From positions 1 through 64,000 of the forward strand of contig CALVEZ010000017.1 of assembly GCA_944326695.1 (NCBI GenBank): a DNA stretch of 64,000 bases, in the 5' to 3' direction. The translations under genes and the position numbers were made by a program. The notes under the pieces are model-generated. The model was given only the letters and a program-made list of their open reading frames with translations, was not told where the DNA came from and did not search any database. The DNA is from Candidatus Bilophila faecipullorum (GTDB lineage: Bacteria > Desulfobacterota > Desulfovibrionia > Desulfovibrionales > Desulfovibrionaceae). The first letter of the stretch is position 1, and every line of letters starts with the position of its first letter. Positions 56,417-64,000 of the stretch are shown here, one piece after another.

Positions 56417-56929
56417 ATGGGAAGGCTGTTACGACGGAACATCTGGATTGAAACAGGCATCAGCATCTTTTTGCTCATCTTTTTCATCATCGTCCACGCC
56501 AATGTGGAAACGTGGATTGTGGAGGCCATGCCCGCCACGATCAGCCCCGCCTTTTTCCCGGGCCTCGTTTCCATGATCCTCGCCGTTTTGAGCGCGGGGC
56601 TGCTGGCCTTCTCGCTGCGGGCCGTGCGGCACATGCTTTCGGGCGAGGTGGACGACGAGCGCCTTGAGCTTCAGGAGGCGGGCGAGGAGGCCGGGCGCTT
56701 CCTTTCCCTCTTCGCCTACGTGGGCATCCTCTTCCTTTACCTCATCGGGCTGCACTTCATCGGCTTCGTCTATTCCACGCCCGTGGTCATGCTGCTGGTT
56801 TCCGTGGTCCTCGGGCTGCGGCACTGGCTGGCCGGGCTGGTCGCCTACATCGCGTTCACGCTGGCCGTCGATTACGCCGCCTTCCATTTCATGCAGATCA
56901 TCCTGCCGACCGGCGTTCTGTTCGGGTAG
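56417..56929 (+). CDS. tctB: Tripartite tricarboxylate transporter small subunit TctB
   Basis: This 170-aa membrane protein has four hydrophobic segments (the first WIETGISIFLLIFFIIVHA). ATISPAFFPGLVSMILAVLS after the first helix is typical of TctB. A GGAGAAG ribosome site precedes the ATG. It is the first gene after the sigma-54 promoter and is followed by tctA at 41 bases. Confidence 0.88.
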   Translation: MGRLLRRNIWIETGISIFLLIFFIIVHANVETWIVEAMPATISPAFFPGLVSMILAVLSAGLLAFSLRAVRHMLSGEVDDERLELQEAGEEAGRFLSLFAYVGILFLYLIGLHFIGFVYSTPVVMLLVSVVLGLRHWLAGLVAYIAFTLAVDYAAFHFMQIILPTGVLFG

Positions 56930-56970
56930 GCGCACGCTCCCCCTGTGGGACTTCCTTGAGGAGTAGACAC

Positions 56971-58479
56971 ATGCTTGCGGACATCTGTACCGGGCTTCTT
57001 TCCATCCTCACCCCCGAATCCATCGGGGCCATCGCCCTCGGTATCTTCACCGGGCTCATGTTCGGGGCCATCCCCGGCATCTCGGGCATCATGGCGATTT
57101 CCATCCTCCTGCCGCTGACCTTCTACGTCAGCCCGCTGGTGGGCATCCCCATGCTGCTCGGCATCTACAAGGCGAGCATGTTCGGCGGCTCCATCACCGC
57201 CGTGCTCCTGAACACCCCCGGCGCGCCGCCAGCGGTCTGCACCGCCATGGACGGCTTCCCGCTCACCAAACAGGGCAAGGCGGGCAAGGGCCTCAACGCC
57301 GCCCTCGTCGGCTCGGTCTTCGGGGATACCTTCAGTAATATTCTGCTTATCTGCGTGGCCGCGCCCCTGTCCTACCTGACCCTGCGCGTCGGCCCGGTGG
57401 AACAGTGCAGCCTCATCCTGCTGGCCCTGACCGTGGTGGGCAGCATCTCCGGCTCCTCCATCCTCAAGGGCGTCATCTGCGCGGGCGTGGGCATCCTCCT
57501 CGCCACCGTGGGCGTCTCCGGCACCAACGGGGCCATGCGCTTCACCTTCGGCAACGAAAACCTCATGGCGGGCATCGCGCTCATCCCGATGGTCATCGGG
57601 CTCCTCTGCCTGCCCGAGGTCATCCATCAGGCGAGTACGCGCATCCGCACGGTCATCAACCAGTCTTTCGACCTCAAGGGCGAAAACGGCACCCTCTCGT
57701 GGCAGGAAATCAAGAGCCGCATCCCCGTCCTCCTGCGCTCCTCGATCATCGCTTCGATCATCGGCGCCATGCCCGGCCTCGGGGCCTCCCCCGCCGCGTA
57801 CATGGCCTATTCCGAAGCGCAGCGCACCTCAAAGCATCCCGAACAGTTCGGCAAAGGCGCCATTGAAGGCGTCATGGCACCCGAAGCGGCCAACAACGCC
57901 GTGACCGGTTCGGCCATGATTCCCCTGCTCACCCTCGGCATCCCCGGCGACGACGTCACCGCCGTGCTCATGGGCGCCTTCCTCATCCAGGGCATCACCC
58001 CCGGTCCGAACATCTTCTTTGAAAACACCACGGTGGTCTACGGCATCTTCGGCTCGCTCATCCTTTGCGACATCCTGCTCTACGTCATCGCCAAGCTCGG
58101 CTTCCGGGCGTGGATACGCATCACGCAGCTTCCGAAGCACGTCATTTTCTCCACTGTGACCATCTTCGCCTTCGTGGGCACCTATTCCATCAACCAGAGC
58201 CTTTTCGACATCCTCTGCCTCATCCTCTTCGGCATCCTCGGCTACGGAATGCGGCGCTTCCACTTCCCGGCCGGGCCCATGATCATCGGCTTCATCCTCG
58301 GGCCCCTGCTCGAATCCTCCTTCGACCAGACCATGACCCTTTCCGACGGCAGCTTCATGATCTTCCTGACCAGCCCGGTGGCCATCGCCCTCCTGCTGCT
58401 CACCGTGGCCGCCGTCGTCAGCATCGCCCGCGCCCGCCTGCGCAGATCGAAGATCGCGCAACTGGCGCAGGAGGGATAA
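56971..58479 (+). CDS. tctA: Tripartite tricarboxylate transporter large subunit TctA
   Basis: This is a 502-aa membrane protein. Start 56971 has GAGGAG at 8 bases. Conserved TctA signatures are GAIPGISGIMAISILLP near residue 31, KASMFGGSITAVLLNTPGAP, and the repeated motif GAMPGLGASPAAYMAYSEAQ near 266 with EAANNAVTGSAMIPLLTLGI. It forms the sodium- or proton-driven permease with TctB; the binding protein TctC sets specificity. A very strong hairpin follows the stop. Confidence 0.92.
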   Translation: MLADICTGLLSILTPESIGAIALGIFTGLMFGAIPGISGIMAISILLPLTFYVSPLVGIPMLLGIYKASMFGGSITAVLLNTPGAPPAVCTAMDGFPLTKQGKAGKGLNAALVGSVFGDTFSNILLICVAAPLSYLTLRVGPVEQCSLILLALTVVGSISGSSILKGVICAGVGILLATVGVSGTNGAMRFTFGNENLMAGIALIPMVIGLLCLPEVIHQASTRIRTVINQSFDLKGENGTLSWQEIKSRIPVLLRSSIIASIIGAMPGLGASPAAYMAYSEAQRTSKHPEQFGKGAIEGVMAPEAANNAVTGSAMIPLLTLGIPGDDVTAVLMGAFLIQGITPGPNIFFENTTVVYGIFGSLILCDILLYVIAKLGFRAWIRITQLPKHVIFSTVTIFAFVGTYSINQSLFDILCLILFGILGYGMRRFHFPAGPMIIGFILGPLLESSFDQTMTLSDGSFMIFLTSPVAIALLLLTVAAVVSIARARLRRSKIAQLAQEG

Positions 58480-58484
58480 GAGCC

Positions 58485-58541
58485 GGGGGGAAGGGGAGGA
58501 GGAACCTTTCTGAAGAAAGGCTTCCTCCTCCCCTTCCCCCC
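58485..58541. terminator. 57-base near-perfect hairpin after tctA
   Basis: A 20-bp arm (58485-58504) plus a 6-bp inner stem pairs with 58515-58541 with a single bulged base and a TGAA loop. There is no T run. A similar hairpin at 60415 follows ridA. It may stabilise the tctBA message or limit read-through to tctC. Downstream, 58555-58610 shares sequence with 60495-60550. Confidence 0.8.
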
Positions 58542-58688
58542 AGACCCCCCTTCCCCTCCGCCTCCAAAGACTTTCAAGTGGTGGGGAGGCGGCGCCAAGG
58601 GAGTCCGTTCCGATAAGGGGACGGAAGAAATGAAAAAAGAAAAAGGGAAACAAGGCGTGATGCCTCGACCTCCAGACAGCCATAACCG

Positions 58689-58752
58689 AGGGGGTCCGGG
58701 GGGCATCATGCCCCCCGGCGGGTGCAGGGCGGCGCCCTGCCCGCCGGAGGCA
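58689..58752 (+). repeat. Two-hairpin dispersed repeat, copy 3
   Basis: CCGGGGGGCATCATGCCCCCCGG forms the first hairpin (arms of 9 to 10 bp) and GCAGGGC/GCCCTGC the second; the end GCCGGAGGCATAAC is shared with other copies. It lies 44 bases upstream of the tctC start. Confidence 0.85.
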
Positions 58753-58796
58753 TAACCCAACGTTTGCGGACGAACCTTCAACCAAGGGAGAATCAT

Positions 58797-59774
58797 ATGT
58801 TTAAGACTCTTCGCACGGCACTTTTCGGCATGGGCGCGTTCCTGCTGGCGGGCGGCCTCCTGACCGTCCCGGCGCAGGCGGCGGATTACCCGACCAAGCC
58901 CATTCAGCTCGTCAGCCCCTACGGTGCGGGCGGCGACTCCGATTTGACCGCGCGCGTCTGGGCCGAATTCGCCAAGAAAAAGCTGGGCCAGCCCGTGGTG
59001 GTGGTCAACAAGACGGGCGGCGGCGGGCTGACCGGCACGCTCTTCGCGGCCAAGGCCAAACCCGACGGCTACACCCTCTTCCTCGCGCAGGCGGGCCCGA
59101 ACATCATCATCCCGCTGACCGCCAAGGGCGCGAACTACGGCTTTGAAAGCTTCGACTACGTGGCCCGCATCATGCTGGCCAACTGCGCCGTGGTAGCGGG
59201 CAAGGACGCCCCGTGGAAGGACCTCAAGGAATTCGCGGAAGCCGCCAAGAAGGAACCGGGCAAGCTCGTTTTCGCCAGCCCCGCCGCTACCTCCTGGCTG
59301 ACCTTCGCCATGCGTAACTGGTTCACCAGCGCGGGCGTGCAGGTCAAGATCGTCGAATACAAGAGCGGCGGCGAAGCGGCCACCGCCGTGCTCGGCGGCC
59401 ATGCCGACATGACCTTCCTCTTCCCCCAGAACTACGCGCCCATGGCTTCCGCCGACAAGCTGAAGATTCTGGCCATCGGCACCAAGAGCGACGTCTACCC
59501 CGACGCCCCGACCTTCGCGGAACTCGGCTATGAAGGCAACTACTACGGCTGGGGCGGCATCGCCGCGCCCAAGGGCACCCCGAAGGAAATCCTCGACCGC
59601 ATCGCGGCCATTTCCGCCGAGATCGTCAAGGACCCCGAATATATCAAGGCCCTGCACAACATGCACGCCACCCCGGATTACGCCGTGGGCGAACCGTGGA
59701 TGAAGCAGCTCAAGGAACAGTACGGCGAAATGAACAAGGTTCTCACCGACCTCGGTCTCACCGCCAACAAGTAA
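58797..59774 (+). CDS. tctC: Tripartite tricarboxylate transporter binding protein TctC (Bug family)
   Basis: This is a 325-aa protein. Start 58797 follows AAGGGAG at 6 bases. The Sec signal ends GGLLTVPAQA-ADYPTKP. Mature features of Bug proteins are PIQLVSPYGAGGDSDLTARV, VVVVNKTGGGGLTGTLFAAK and PDGYTLFLA, with APKGTPKEILDRI near the end. It binds the substrate in the periplasm and delivers it to TctAB. Separation from tctA by hairpins and repeats suggests independent adjustment of its level. The ligand is unknown; the neighbours suggest an amino or imino acid. Confidence 0.92.
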   Translation: MFKTLRTALFGMGAFLLAGGLLTVPAQAADYPTKPIQLVSPYGAGGDSDLTARVWAEFAKKKLGQPVVVVNKTGGGGLTGTLFAAKAKPDGYTLFLAQAGPNIIIPLTAKGANYGFESFDYVARIMLANCAVVAGKDAPWKDLKEFAEAAKKEPGKLVFASPAATSWLTFAMRNWFTSAGVQVKIVEYKSGGEAATAVLGGHADMTFLFPQNYAPMASADKLKILAIGTKSDVYPDAPTFAELGYEGNYYGWGGIAAPKGTPKEILDRIAAISAEIVKDPEYIKALHNMHATPDYAVGEPWMKQLKEQYGEMNKVLTDLGLTANK

Positions 59775-60022
59775 GCGCAAGCGGGGAGGCCCGCCCGGAA
59801 ACGGGAAAGGGCCTCCCGCCCGCAGGGGACACGCGCATCGGCCCACGCGGGCCATGGCCTCCCCCGGCCAGCGCCGGGAGAAAGCCCCCCCAAAAGCCGC
59901 GCGTGAGCCCGGCGTCCCGCTTCTTCGTTCGCGCCTTGCCCCGGCAGCCCGGGGCAGGCCGCCAACGAGGAACAGGGCGGCCTCTCCGCCCAAACACCAT
60001 ACGCAAACGAAAGGAGTCCATC
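59775..60022. other. Intergenic region with GC-rich hairpins
   Basis: This holds the stem GGGAGGCCC/GGGCCTCCC just after tctC, probably a transcription end or processing site, and GC-rich sequence without a supported gene up to the ridA ribosome site (AAAGGAG). Confidence 0.4.
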
Positions 60023-60403
60023 ATGTCCATCCAACGTTACGGCACCCCCACCAAGCCCGGAGCCCTGCCCTTCTCCAAAGCCGCGGGAGCGGACGGCTGG
60101 CTCTTCGTGAGCGGTCAGGTGCCCCGCGACGCCGACGGCGAAATCGTCACCGGCAACATCACCGTGCAGGCCCGCGTCACCCTCGACAACCTCAAAAAAG
60201 TCCTTGAATCCGCGGGCTATTCCCTCAACGACGTGGTGCGCGTCACCGTCTATCTCGACGATACCCGCGACTTCGCCGGATTCAACAAGGTCTACGCCCA
60301 GTACTTCAGCGCCGAGCACGCCCCGGCCCGCGTCTGCGTGCAGGCCCGGATGATGAGCGACCTGCGCGTCGAAGTCGACTGCATCGCCTATAAGAAGGAT
60401 TGA
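60023..60403 (+). CDS. RidA family enamine/imine deaminase
   Basis: This 126-aa protein has the RidA layout: FSKAAGADGWLFVSGQVPRD, LDNLKKVLESAGYSLNDVVR and VYLDDTRDFAGFNKVYAQYF. The key arginine (HAPARVCVQA) and a glutamate near the C-terminus (RVEVDCIAY) are present. RidA proteins hydrolyse reactive enamines and imines to keto compounds and ammonia. Next to an imine-forming dehydrogenase it probably completes deamination of the substrate. Confidence 0.9.
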   Translation: MSIQRYGTPTKPGALPFSKAAGADGWLFVSGQVPRDADGEIVTGNITVQARVTLDNLKKVLESAGYSLNDVVRVTVYLDDTRDFAGFNKVYAQYFSAEHAPARVCVQARMMSDLRVEVDCIAYKKD

Positions 60404-60414
60404 TGGAAAAGATT

Positions 60415-60462
60415 GGGAGGGGAGGGGGAACCCTTCTGGAGAATGGTTCCCCCTCCCCTCCC
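60415..60462. terminator. Perfect 18-bp hairpin after ridA
   Basis: Arms 60415-60432 and 60445-60462 are exact reverse complements with a 12-base loop and no T run. It parallels the hairpin after tctA. Like that copy, it is followed by a shared AGACTTTC...GGCGCAGGGAGTCC-type block. Confidence 0.8.
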
Positions 60463-60711
60463 AAACCTGCCAGCGCGGCTCGCGCCACCCCGCCCCTTCC
60501 TAAGACTTTCGACTGGCGGGGAGGCGGCGCGCAGGGAGTCCCTCCGCCTAAAGGCCGCAGGGAATCTGGCGGAAAAGCGGCGCGAAGAGAATTCGTCCCT
60601 TCCGCCGAGCGAATTGAAAAACAAAAAACAGCAACGGGGTACGCCTGGCGTCCACAGGACGGCCCGTTTCCGATGATCAAGCGAAGCTTGAGCGTCGGAA
60701 GCGGGCCGCGC

Positions 60712-60791
60712 TGAGGGGGTCCGGGGGGGCATCATGCCCCCCGGCCCGCCGGGAGGCGCGGGTCCGGGCGGCAGCCCGGCCGCCGGAGGCA
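60712..60791 (+). repeat. Two-hairpin dispersed repeat, copy 4, carrying a ribosome site
   Basis: The GGGGGGCATCATGCCCCCC hairpin is followed by a longer second hairpin and the common end GCCGGAGGCAT. Its GGAGG lies 8 to 9 bases before the ATG of the next gene (60798), so the repeat supplies the ribosome-binding site. Confidence 0.8.
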
Positions 60792-60797
60792 TTGTCT

Positions 60798-61910
60798 ATG
60801 AATACGACGGAACATGACATCATCGTGGTGGGCGGCGGCATGGCGGGATGCGCGGTGGCGTACGGGCTTGCGGGCAAGGGCCGCAAGGTGACCGTGCTCG
60901 ACGCGCCCACGGAAACCAACAAGGCGTCTCGGACCAACGTCGGCCTGATCTGGTGCCAATCCAAATTTCTCCACCTGCCCAACTACGCCAAATGGGGCTT
61001 CATCTCCTCGCGGCTCTTCCCGGAGCTGGTCAGGGAGCTTGAGGAAGCCACGGGGCAGAAGATACCCGTCAACTTTACGGGCGGGATCATCCCGGTCCTG
61101 AGCGAAGCCGACTACCAGAAGCGCGGCGACTACATTGAAAAGCTGCGCGAGGCCCTCGGGGAATACAAGGGCAACATGATCGACCGCGCCGAGCTTGAGA
61201 AAAAGCTGCCGAAAATCGGCTGGGGCCCGGAAGTCTGCGGCGCGGCGTGGTGCGAAGAGGACGGCGTCATCGACCCGCTGGCCCTGTTGCGCGCCTTCCG
61301 CGCGGCCCTGCCGAAGGTGGGCGTCGACTACCGCCAGACCCTCGTCTTCGACGTGCGGCCCCATGCGGGCGGCTACCGCGTCACCACCCGTGACGGCGTC
61401 TTCGACTGCGGGCGCGTCGTGCTCGCCGCCGGGCTCTCCAACCGCCGTTTCGCGCACTTCGCCCTGCCGAGCCTGCCCGTCTACCCGGACAAGGGGCAAG
61501 TGCTGCTCGTGGAGCGGATGCCCTACGTCATGCCCATCCCCGTGCTCGGGGTCACGCAGACTTTCGGCGGCACCACCATCATCGGCTTCCGCCACGAAAA
61601 GGCCGCGCACCACACGCAGGTCGTACCCGAAGCCGTGGCCGGAGAAGGCGCATGGGCCATCCGCGTCTGGCCCGAACTCGGCAAGAAACGCCTGCTGCGC
61701 GCGTGGTCCGGCCTGCGCGTCATGCCCGAGGACAACATGGCGATCTACAGCCGCCTGCCCGGGCACCCCGACGCCGTGCTCATCAACACCCACAGCGCCG
61801 TGACCATGGCCGCCGCCCACGCGCGGCTGCTCCCCGACTTCATCCTCGGCGGCGAACTGCCCGAAACCGCGCGGGAAATGACGCTCAAACGCTTCGGCTA
61901 CGCCTGCTGA
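60798..61910 (+). CDS. FAD-dependent amino/imino-acid dehydrogenase subunit (DAO family)
   Basis: This 370-aa protein of the D-amino-acid oxidase superfamily has Rossmann motif IIVVGGGMAGCAVAYGLAGK (residues 9-28), GLIWCQSK, EDGVIDPLALLRAF, VVLAAG, and a C-terminal FAD motif. With the next two genes it makes an ABC-type heteromeric dehydrogenase as in HcnABC-like, hydroxyproline and D-amino-acid dehydrogenases. It should carry the catalytic flavin that oxidises a C-N bond to an imine. The start is behind the GGAGG of repeat copy 4. Confidence 0.82.
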   Translation: MNTTEHDIIVVGGGMAGCAVAYGLAGKGRKVTVLDAPTETNKASRTNVGLIWCQSKFLHLPNYAKWGFISSRLFPELVRELEEATGQKIPVNFTGGIIPVLSEADYQKRGDYIEKLREALGEYKGNMIDRAELEKKLPKIGWGPEVCGAAWCEEDGVIDPLALLRAFRAALPKVGVDYRQTLVFDVRPHAGGYRVTTRDGVFDCGRVVLAAGLSNRRFAHFALPSLPVYPDKGQVLLVERMPYVMPIPVLGVTQTFGGTTIIGFRHEKAAHHTQVVPEAVAGEGAWAIRVWPELGKKRLLRAWSGLRVMPEDNMAIYSRLPGHPDAVLINTHSAVTMAAAHARLLPDFILGGELPETAREMTLKRFGYAC

Positions 61911-61925
61911 ACAAGGATATCCGCC

Positions 61926-62201
61926 ATGCAGAACACTCCCACCGTACATATTACCTTCGACGGCCAGGCGATGGAAGTCCCCGCCGGGATCAGCGTCGCC
62001 GCCGTGCTGGGCCACGCCCACGCGGGCCACACCTGCGAGCACCCCGTGGACGGCAGCCCCCGCGCGCCCTACTGTCTCATGGGCGTCTGCTTTGAATGCC
62101 TGATGGAAATCGACGGCGAGCCCAACGTCCAGTCCTGCCTCGTCCCCGTGCGGGAAGGCATGGACATCAAGCGGCAGGCCCGGCCTACGGAGGCGGAATA
62201 A
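61926..62201 (+). CDS. 2Fe-2S subunit of the dehydrogenase
   Basis: This 91-aa protein with a ferredoxin-like Fer2_4 fold carries cysteines at HTCEHP, PYCLMGVCFECLMEIDG and VQSCLVPV, as in the small subunit of hydroxyproline and HcnA-type enzymes. AAGGA precedes it, and the stop and the next start share one base (TAATG), so translation is coupled. Confidence 0.87.
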   Translation: MQNTPTVHITFDGQAMEVPAGISVAAVLGHAHAGHTCEHPVDGSPRAPYCLMGVCFECLMEIDGEPNVQSCLVPVREGMDIKRQARPTEAE

Positions 62202-63589
62202 TGGACAGAAACATGGACCTCATCGTCATCGGGGCCGGTCCCGCCGGCCTGTCCGCCGCCTGCGCCGCCCGCGCCTGCGGCCTCGACGTGACCCTCGTCG
62301 ACGAGCAGGCCGCGCCCGGCGGCCAGCTTTTCCGCAACGTCGAAAGCCCCCTCGCGCAGGCTCTGCTCGATCCCAAGGAACGCGCCACGGGGCTGGAACT
62401 GGTCAAACGCTTCCGCGAAAGCGGCGCGACCTATTACCCCGGCGCCACGGTCTGGGGTCTGGAACCGCACAAGGTCTCCTGCACCCTGAACGGCAAGGCC
62501 GAAAGCCTTTCCGCCTCCTGCATCGCGGTCGCGCCCGGCGGCATGGAGCGCCCCGTCCCCTTCCCCGGCTGGACGCTTCCCGGCGTCATGGGCGCGGGCG
62601 GCGCGGACATCCTCCTGCGCTCCGGCGGCACGCTCGCCGCCGACAGGAACGCCCCGGTGGTGCTGGCGGGCAACGGCCCCCTGCTCCTCCTGCTGGCCGG
62701 GCACCTGCTCGACGCGGGCGTGCACATCGCCGCGTGGCTTGATACGGGCTACTGGTCGCGCCGGATCATGTCCGCCGGGCTCATGCCCGCGGGCGTGCTC
62801 GACGCTCCCTATGTGGCCAAGGGCATGAAAATGGCCCTGCGCGTGCTCAAGGGCAAGGTGCCGATCATCCGCAACGTCACCAACATCCGCGCCGTGGGCG
62901 ACGGCCATGTGGAAAAGGTCATCTACGACGCGGGCGGCAAGACGCACGAGATCGCCGCTTCGATCCTGCTGCGCCACGAGGGGATCATCCCCCGCACGCA
63001 GATACTCAACTCCCTCGGCGCGAAGCTCGTCTGGGACGGGGTGCAGCGTTGCTGGCATCCCGCAGCCGACGAGGACGGGCGCACGAGCATCAACGACATC
63101 TACGTGGCCGGGGATGCCTCCTACGTCCACGGCGGCGACGCGAGCCTGCTCAAGGGCACGCTCGTGGGCATCGAGGCCGCCCGGCGGCTCGGCGTCCTGA
63201 GCGACGCGGAGGCGGCCTACCGCAGCGGCCCGGCACGCAGAAAACTGCGTAGCCTGCGCGTCGCGCGCGGCTTCCTGCGCTACGTCTTCGCGCCCAACCC
63301 GGCCATCTTCCGCGTGCCCGACGACACCCTCGTCTGCCGCTGCGAATGCGTGACCGCCGGGGACATCCGCAAGGCCGTGGCCGAAGGCTTCCGCGACGTC
63401 AACGAAGTCAAGCGCGTCACCCGCTGCGGCATGGGCCAGTGTCAGGGCCGCATGTGCGGTCCGGCGCTCGCGGAAATCACGGCGGCGGCGCAGTCAAAGT
63501 CCCCCGAGGCCGTGGGCTCGTTGCAGATGCGCCAGCCCTTCCGCCCCGTGACCCTTGAAAACTACTGCGATCTGAACGCACCGAAATAG
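62201..63589 (+). CDS. NAD(P)/FAD oxidoreductase subunit with BFD-like 2Fe-2S domain
   Basis: This is a 462-aa protein. Start 62201 has GGAGG at 7 bases. The N-terminal FAD motif is VIGAGPAGLSAACAARA, with DEQAAPGGQLFR, and the central region ends with IYVAGDASYVHGGDAS. The C-terminus has the BFD-like cysteine set CRCECVTAGDIRKAV and RCGMGQCQGRMCGP. This is the large subunit of HcnB/hydroxyproline-dehydrogenase-type complexes, passing electrons from the DAO subunit to an acceptor. A GC-rich hairpin at about 63605-63645 may terminate the operon. Confidence 0.87.
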   Translation: MDRNMDLIVIGAGPAGLSAACAARACGLDVTLVDEQAAPGGQLFRNVESPLAQALLDPKERATGLELVKRFRESGATYYPGATVWGLEPHKVSCTLNGKAESLSASCIAVAPGGMERPVPFPGWTLPGVMGAGGADILLRSGGTLAADRNAPVVLAGNGPLLLLLAGHLLDAGVHIAAWLDTGYWSRRIMSAGLMPAGVLDAPYVAKGMKMALRVLKGKVPIIRNVTNIRAVGDGHVEKVIYDAGGKTHEIAASILLRHEGIIPRTQILNSLGAKLVWDGVQRCWHPAADEDGRTSINDIYVAGDASYVHGGDASLLKGTLVGIEAARRLGVLSDAEAAYRSGPARRKLRSLRVARGFLRYVFAPNPAIFRVPDDTLVCRCECVTAGDIRKAVAEGFRDVNEVKRVTRCGMGQCQGRMCGPALAEITAAAQSKSPEAVGSLQMRQPFRPVTLENYCDLNAPK

Positions 63590-63691
63590 CCCCCCTCCCG
63601 CGGGCCTCCCCCACCGCCGCTCCCCCCGCGGCGGAGGGGGAACCCGCTTTTCCGCTCACGCCTGAACCGTTTTCCCCATCGGGATGCCCCC

Positions 63692-64000
63692 ATGACGACG
63701 CGCCCCTTCCGCCTTTTCTGCCTCGCACTGGCCCTCTGCTACGGCCTCTGCTTCTGCGGTGGGGCTTTTGAGGCGATGGCCGACGTCATCGCGGGCGAAG
63801 GCGGGCGGGCCGTCTCCACGATGGGGCCGCAACCGACGGCGAGCGACGAAAACAGCAGGGCGCACAGGGCCGTCCCCGCGCTGGGGCCGCAGCTTCCCGA
63901 CGCCCATATTTCGCCGGACGATCCTTCCCTGTGTTCCCTTGGCCCCGTCCCCTCCGGCAAGACCGCCGCAAGCTGGGGATGCCTCTTCCCACTTCTGCTC
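63692..64000 (+). CDS. Possible secreted protein, cut by the window edge
   Basis: ATG 63692 opens 103 codons without a stop to the window end. The start (PFRLFCLALALCYGLCFCGG) looks like a signal peptide. The following residues are low in recognisable features. The ribosome site is weak, so the gene is uncertain. Confidence 0.35.
   Translation, partial: MTTRPFRLFCLALALCYGLCFCGGAFEAMADVIAGEGGRAVSTMGPQPTASDENSRAHRAVPALGPQLPDAHISPDDPSLCSLGPVPSGKTAASWGCLFPLLL

Overview
The window looks like chromosome of a Desulfovibrionaceae-type bacterium (Desulfovibrio/Bilophila-like, Gram-negative, anaerobic). Supporting traits are a GC-rich backbone, group 2 (Kps) capsule export genes, a tetraheme cytochrome with a Tat-exported flavoprotein, D-lactate dehydrogenase-type FAD and Fe-S proteins, nickel-pincer (LarA/LarE-like) genes, a selenium-metabolism cluster, and a TctABC transporter with a sigma-54 promoter. 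The genus is an inference from gene content. No rRNA or tRNA gene and no convincing CRISPR array was seen.

Regions. 1-5.3 kb: start of a large T1SS-type adhesin on the minus strand, a TIGR04076 protein, a TetR regulator with a perfect 36-bp operator, an SDR enzyme, and an Rpn nuclease with a likely intragenic second product. 5.4-10.4 kb: an IncP/RP4-like mobilisation core (relaxase-primase, MobC/TraJ-like, oriT hairpin, TraK-like, broken TraL) and a tyrosine recombinase. 10.5-28.0 kb: a capsule locus. Its promoter region is bounded by perfect 20-bp inverted repeats and adjoins the recombinase. It is followed by kpsF, a lipoprotein gene, kpsMTED, an AT-rich polymer-specific block (two CDP-polyol phosphotransferases, a TarI/IspD cytidylyltransferase, an SDR, a GT8 and two small unknowns), then kpsC and kpsS. 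28.2-30.6 kb: a tiny hydrophobic peptide, a tandem-LuxR-HTH regulator broken at an A9 tract, an excisionase-like gene and a second tyrosine integrase.

30.6-64 kb is GC-rich backbone. It holds a diguanylate cyclase whose leader carries (GA)23, a 4Fe-4S protein, a 1.4-kb gene-poor stretch, a selenium cluster (YedE, TusA-like, DUF3343, kinase-like), and a minus-strand cluster of radical SAM, GNAT-like and GNAT-TraB/GumN fusion proteins. Next come larE, a larA-like gene and D-lactate dehydrogenase-like subunits, two of whose leaders share a structured repeat. After these are a DUF362 Fe-S protein, an M20 peptidase remnant, a periplasmic flavocytochrome pair, and a sigma-54 regulator next to tctBAC, ridA and a three-subunit amino/imino-acid dehydrogenase.

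How the genes work together. The capsule genes would make a phosphodiester, teichoic-acid-like surface polymer on a Kdo linker and export it through the Kps complex. Several candidate phase-variation devices sit around surface and signalling genes: the invertible segment, three GA-dinucleotide tracts, and the A9 tract. The backbone part describes anaerobic oxidation of lactate and of an unidentified amino or imino acid, and respiration with a periplasmic reductase.
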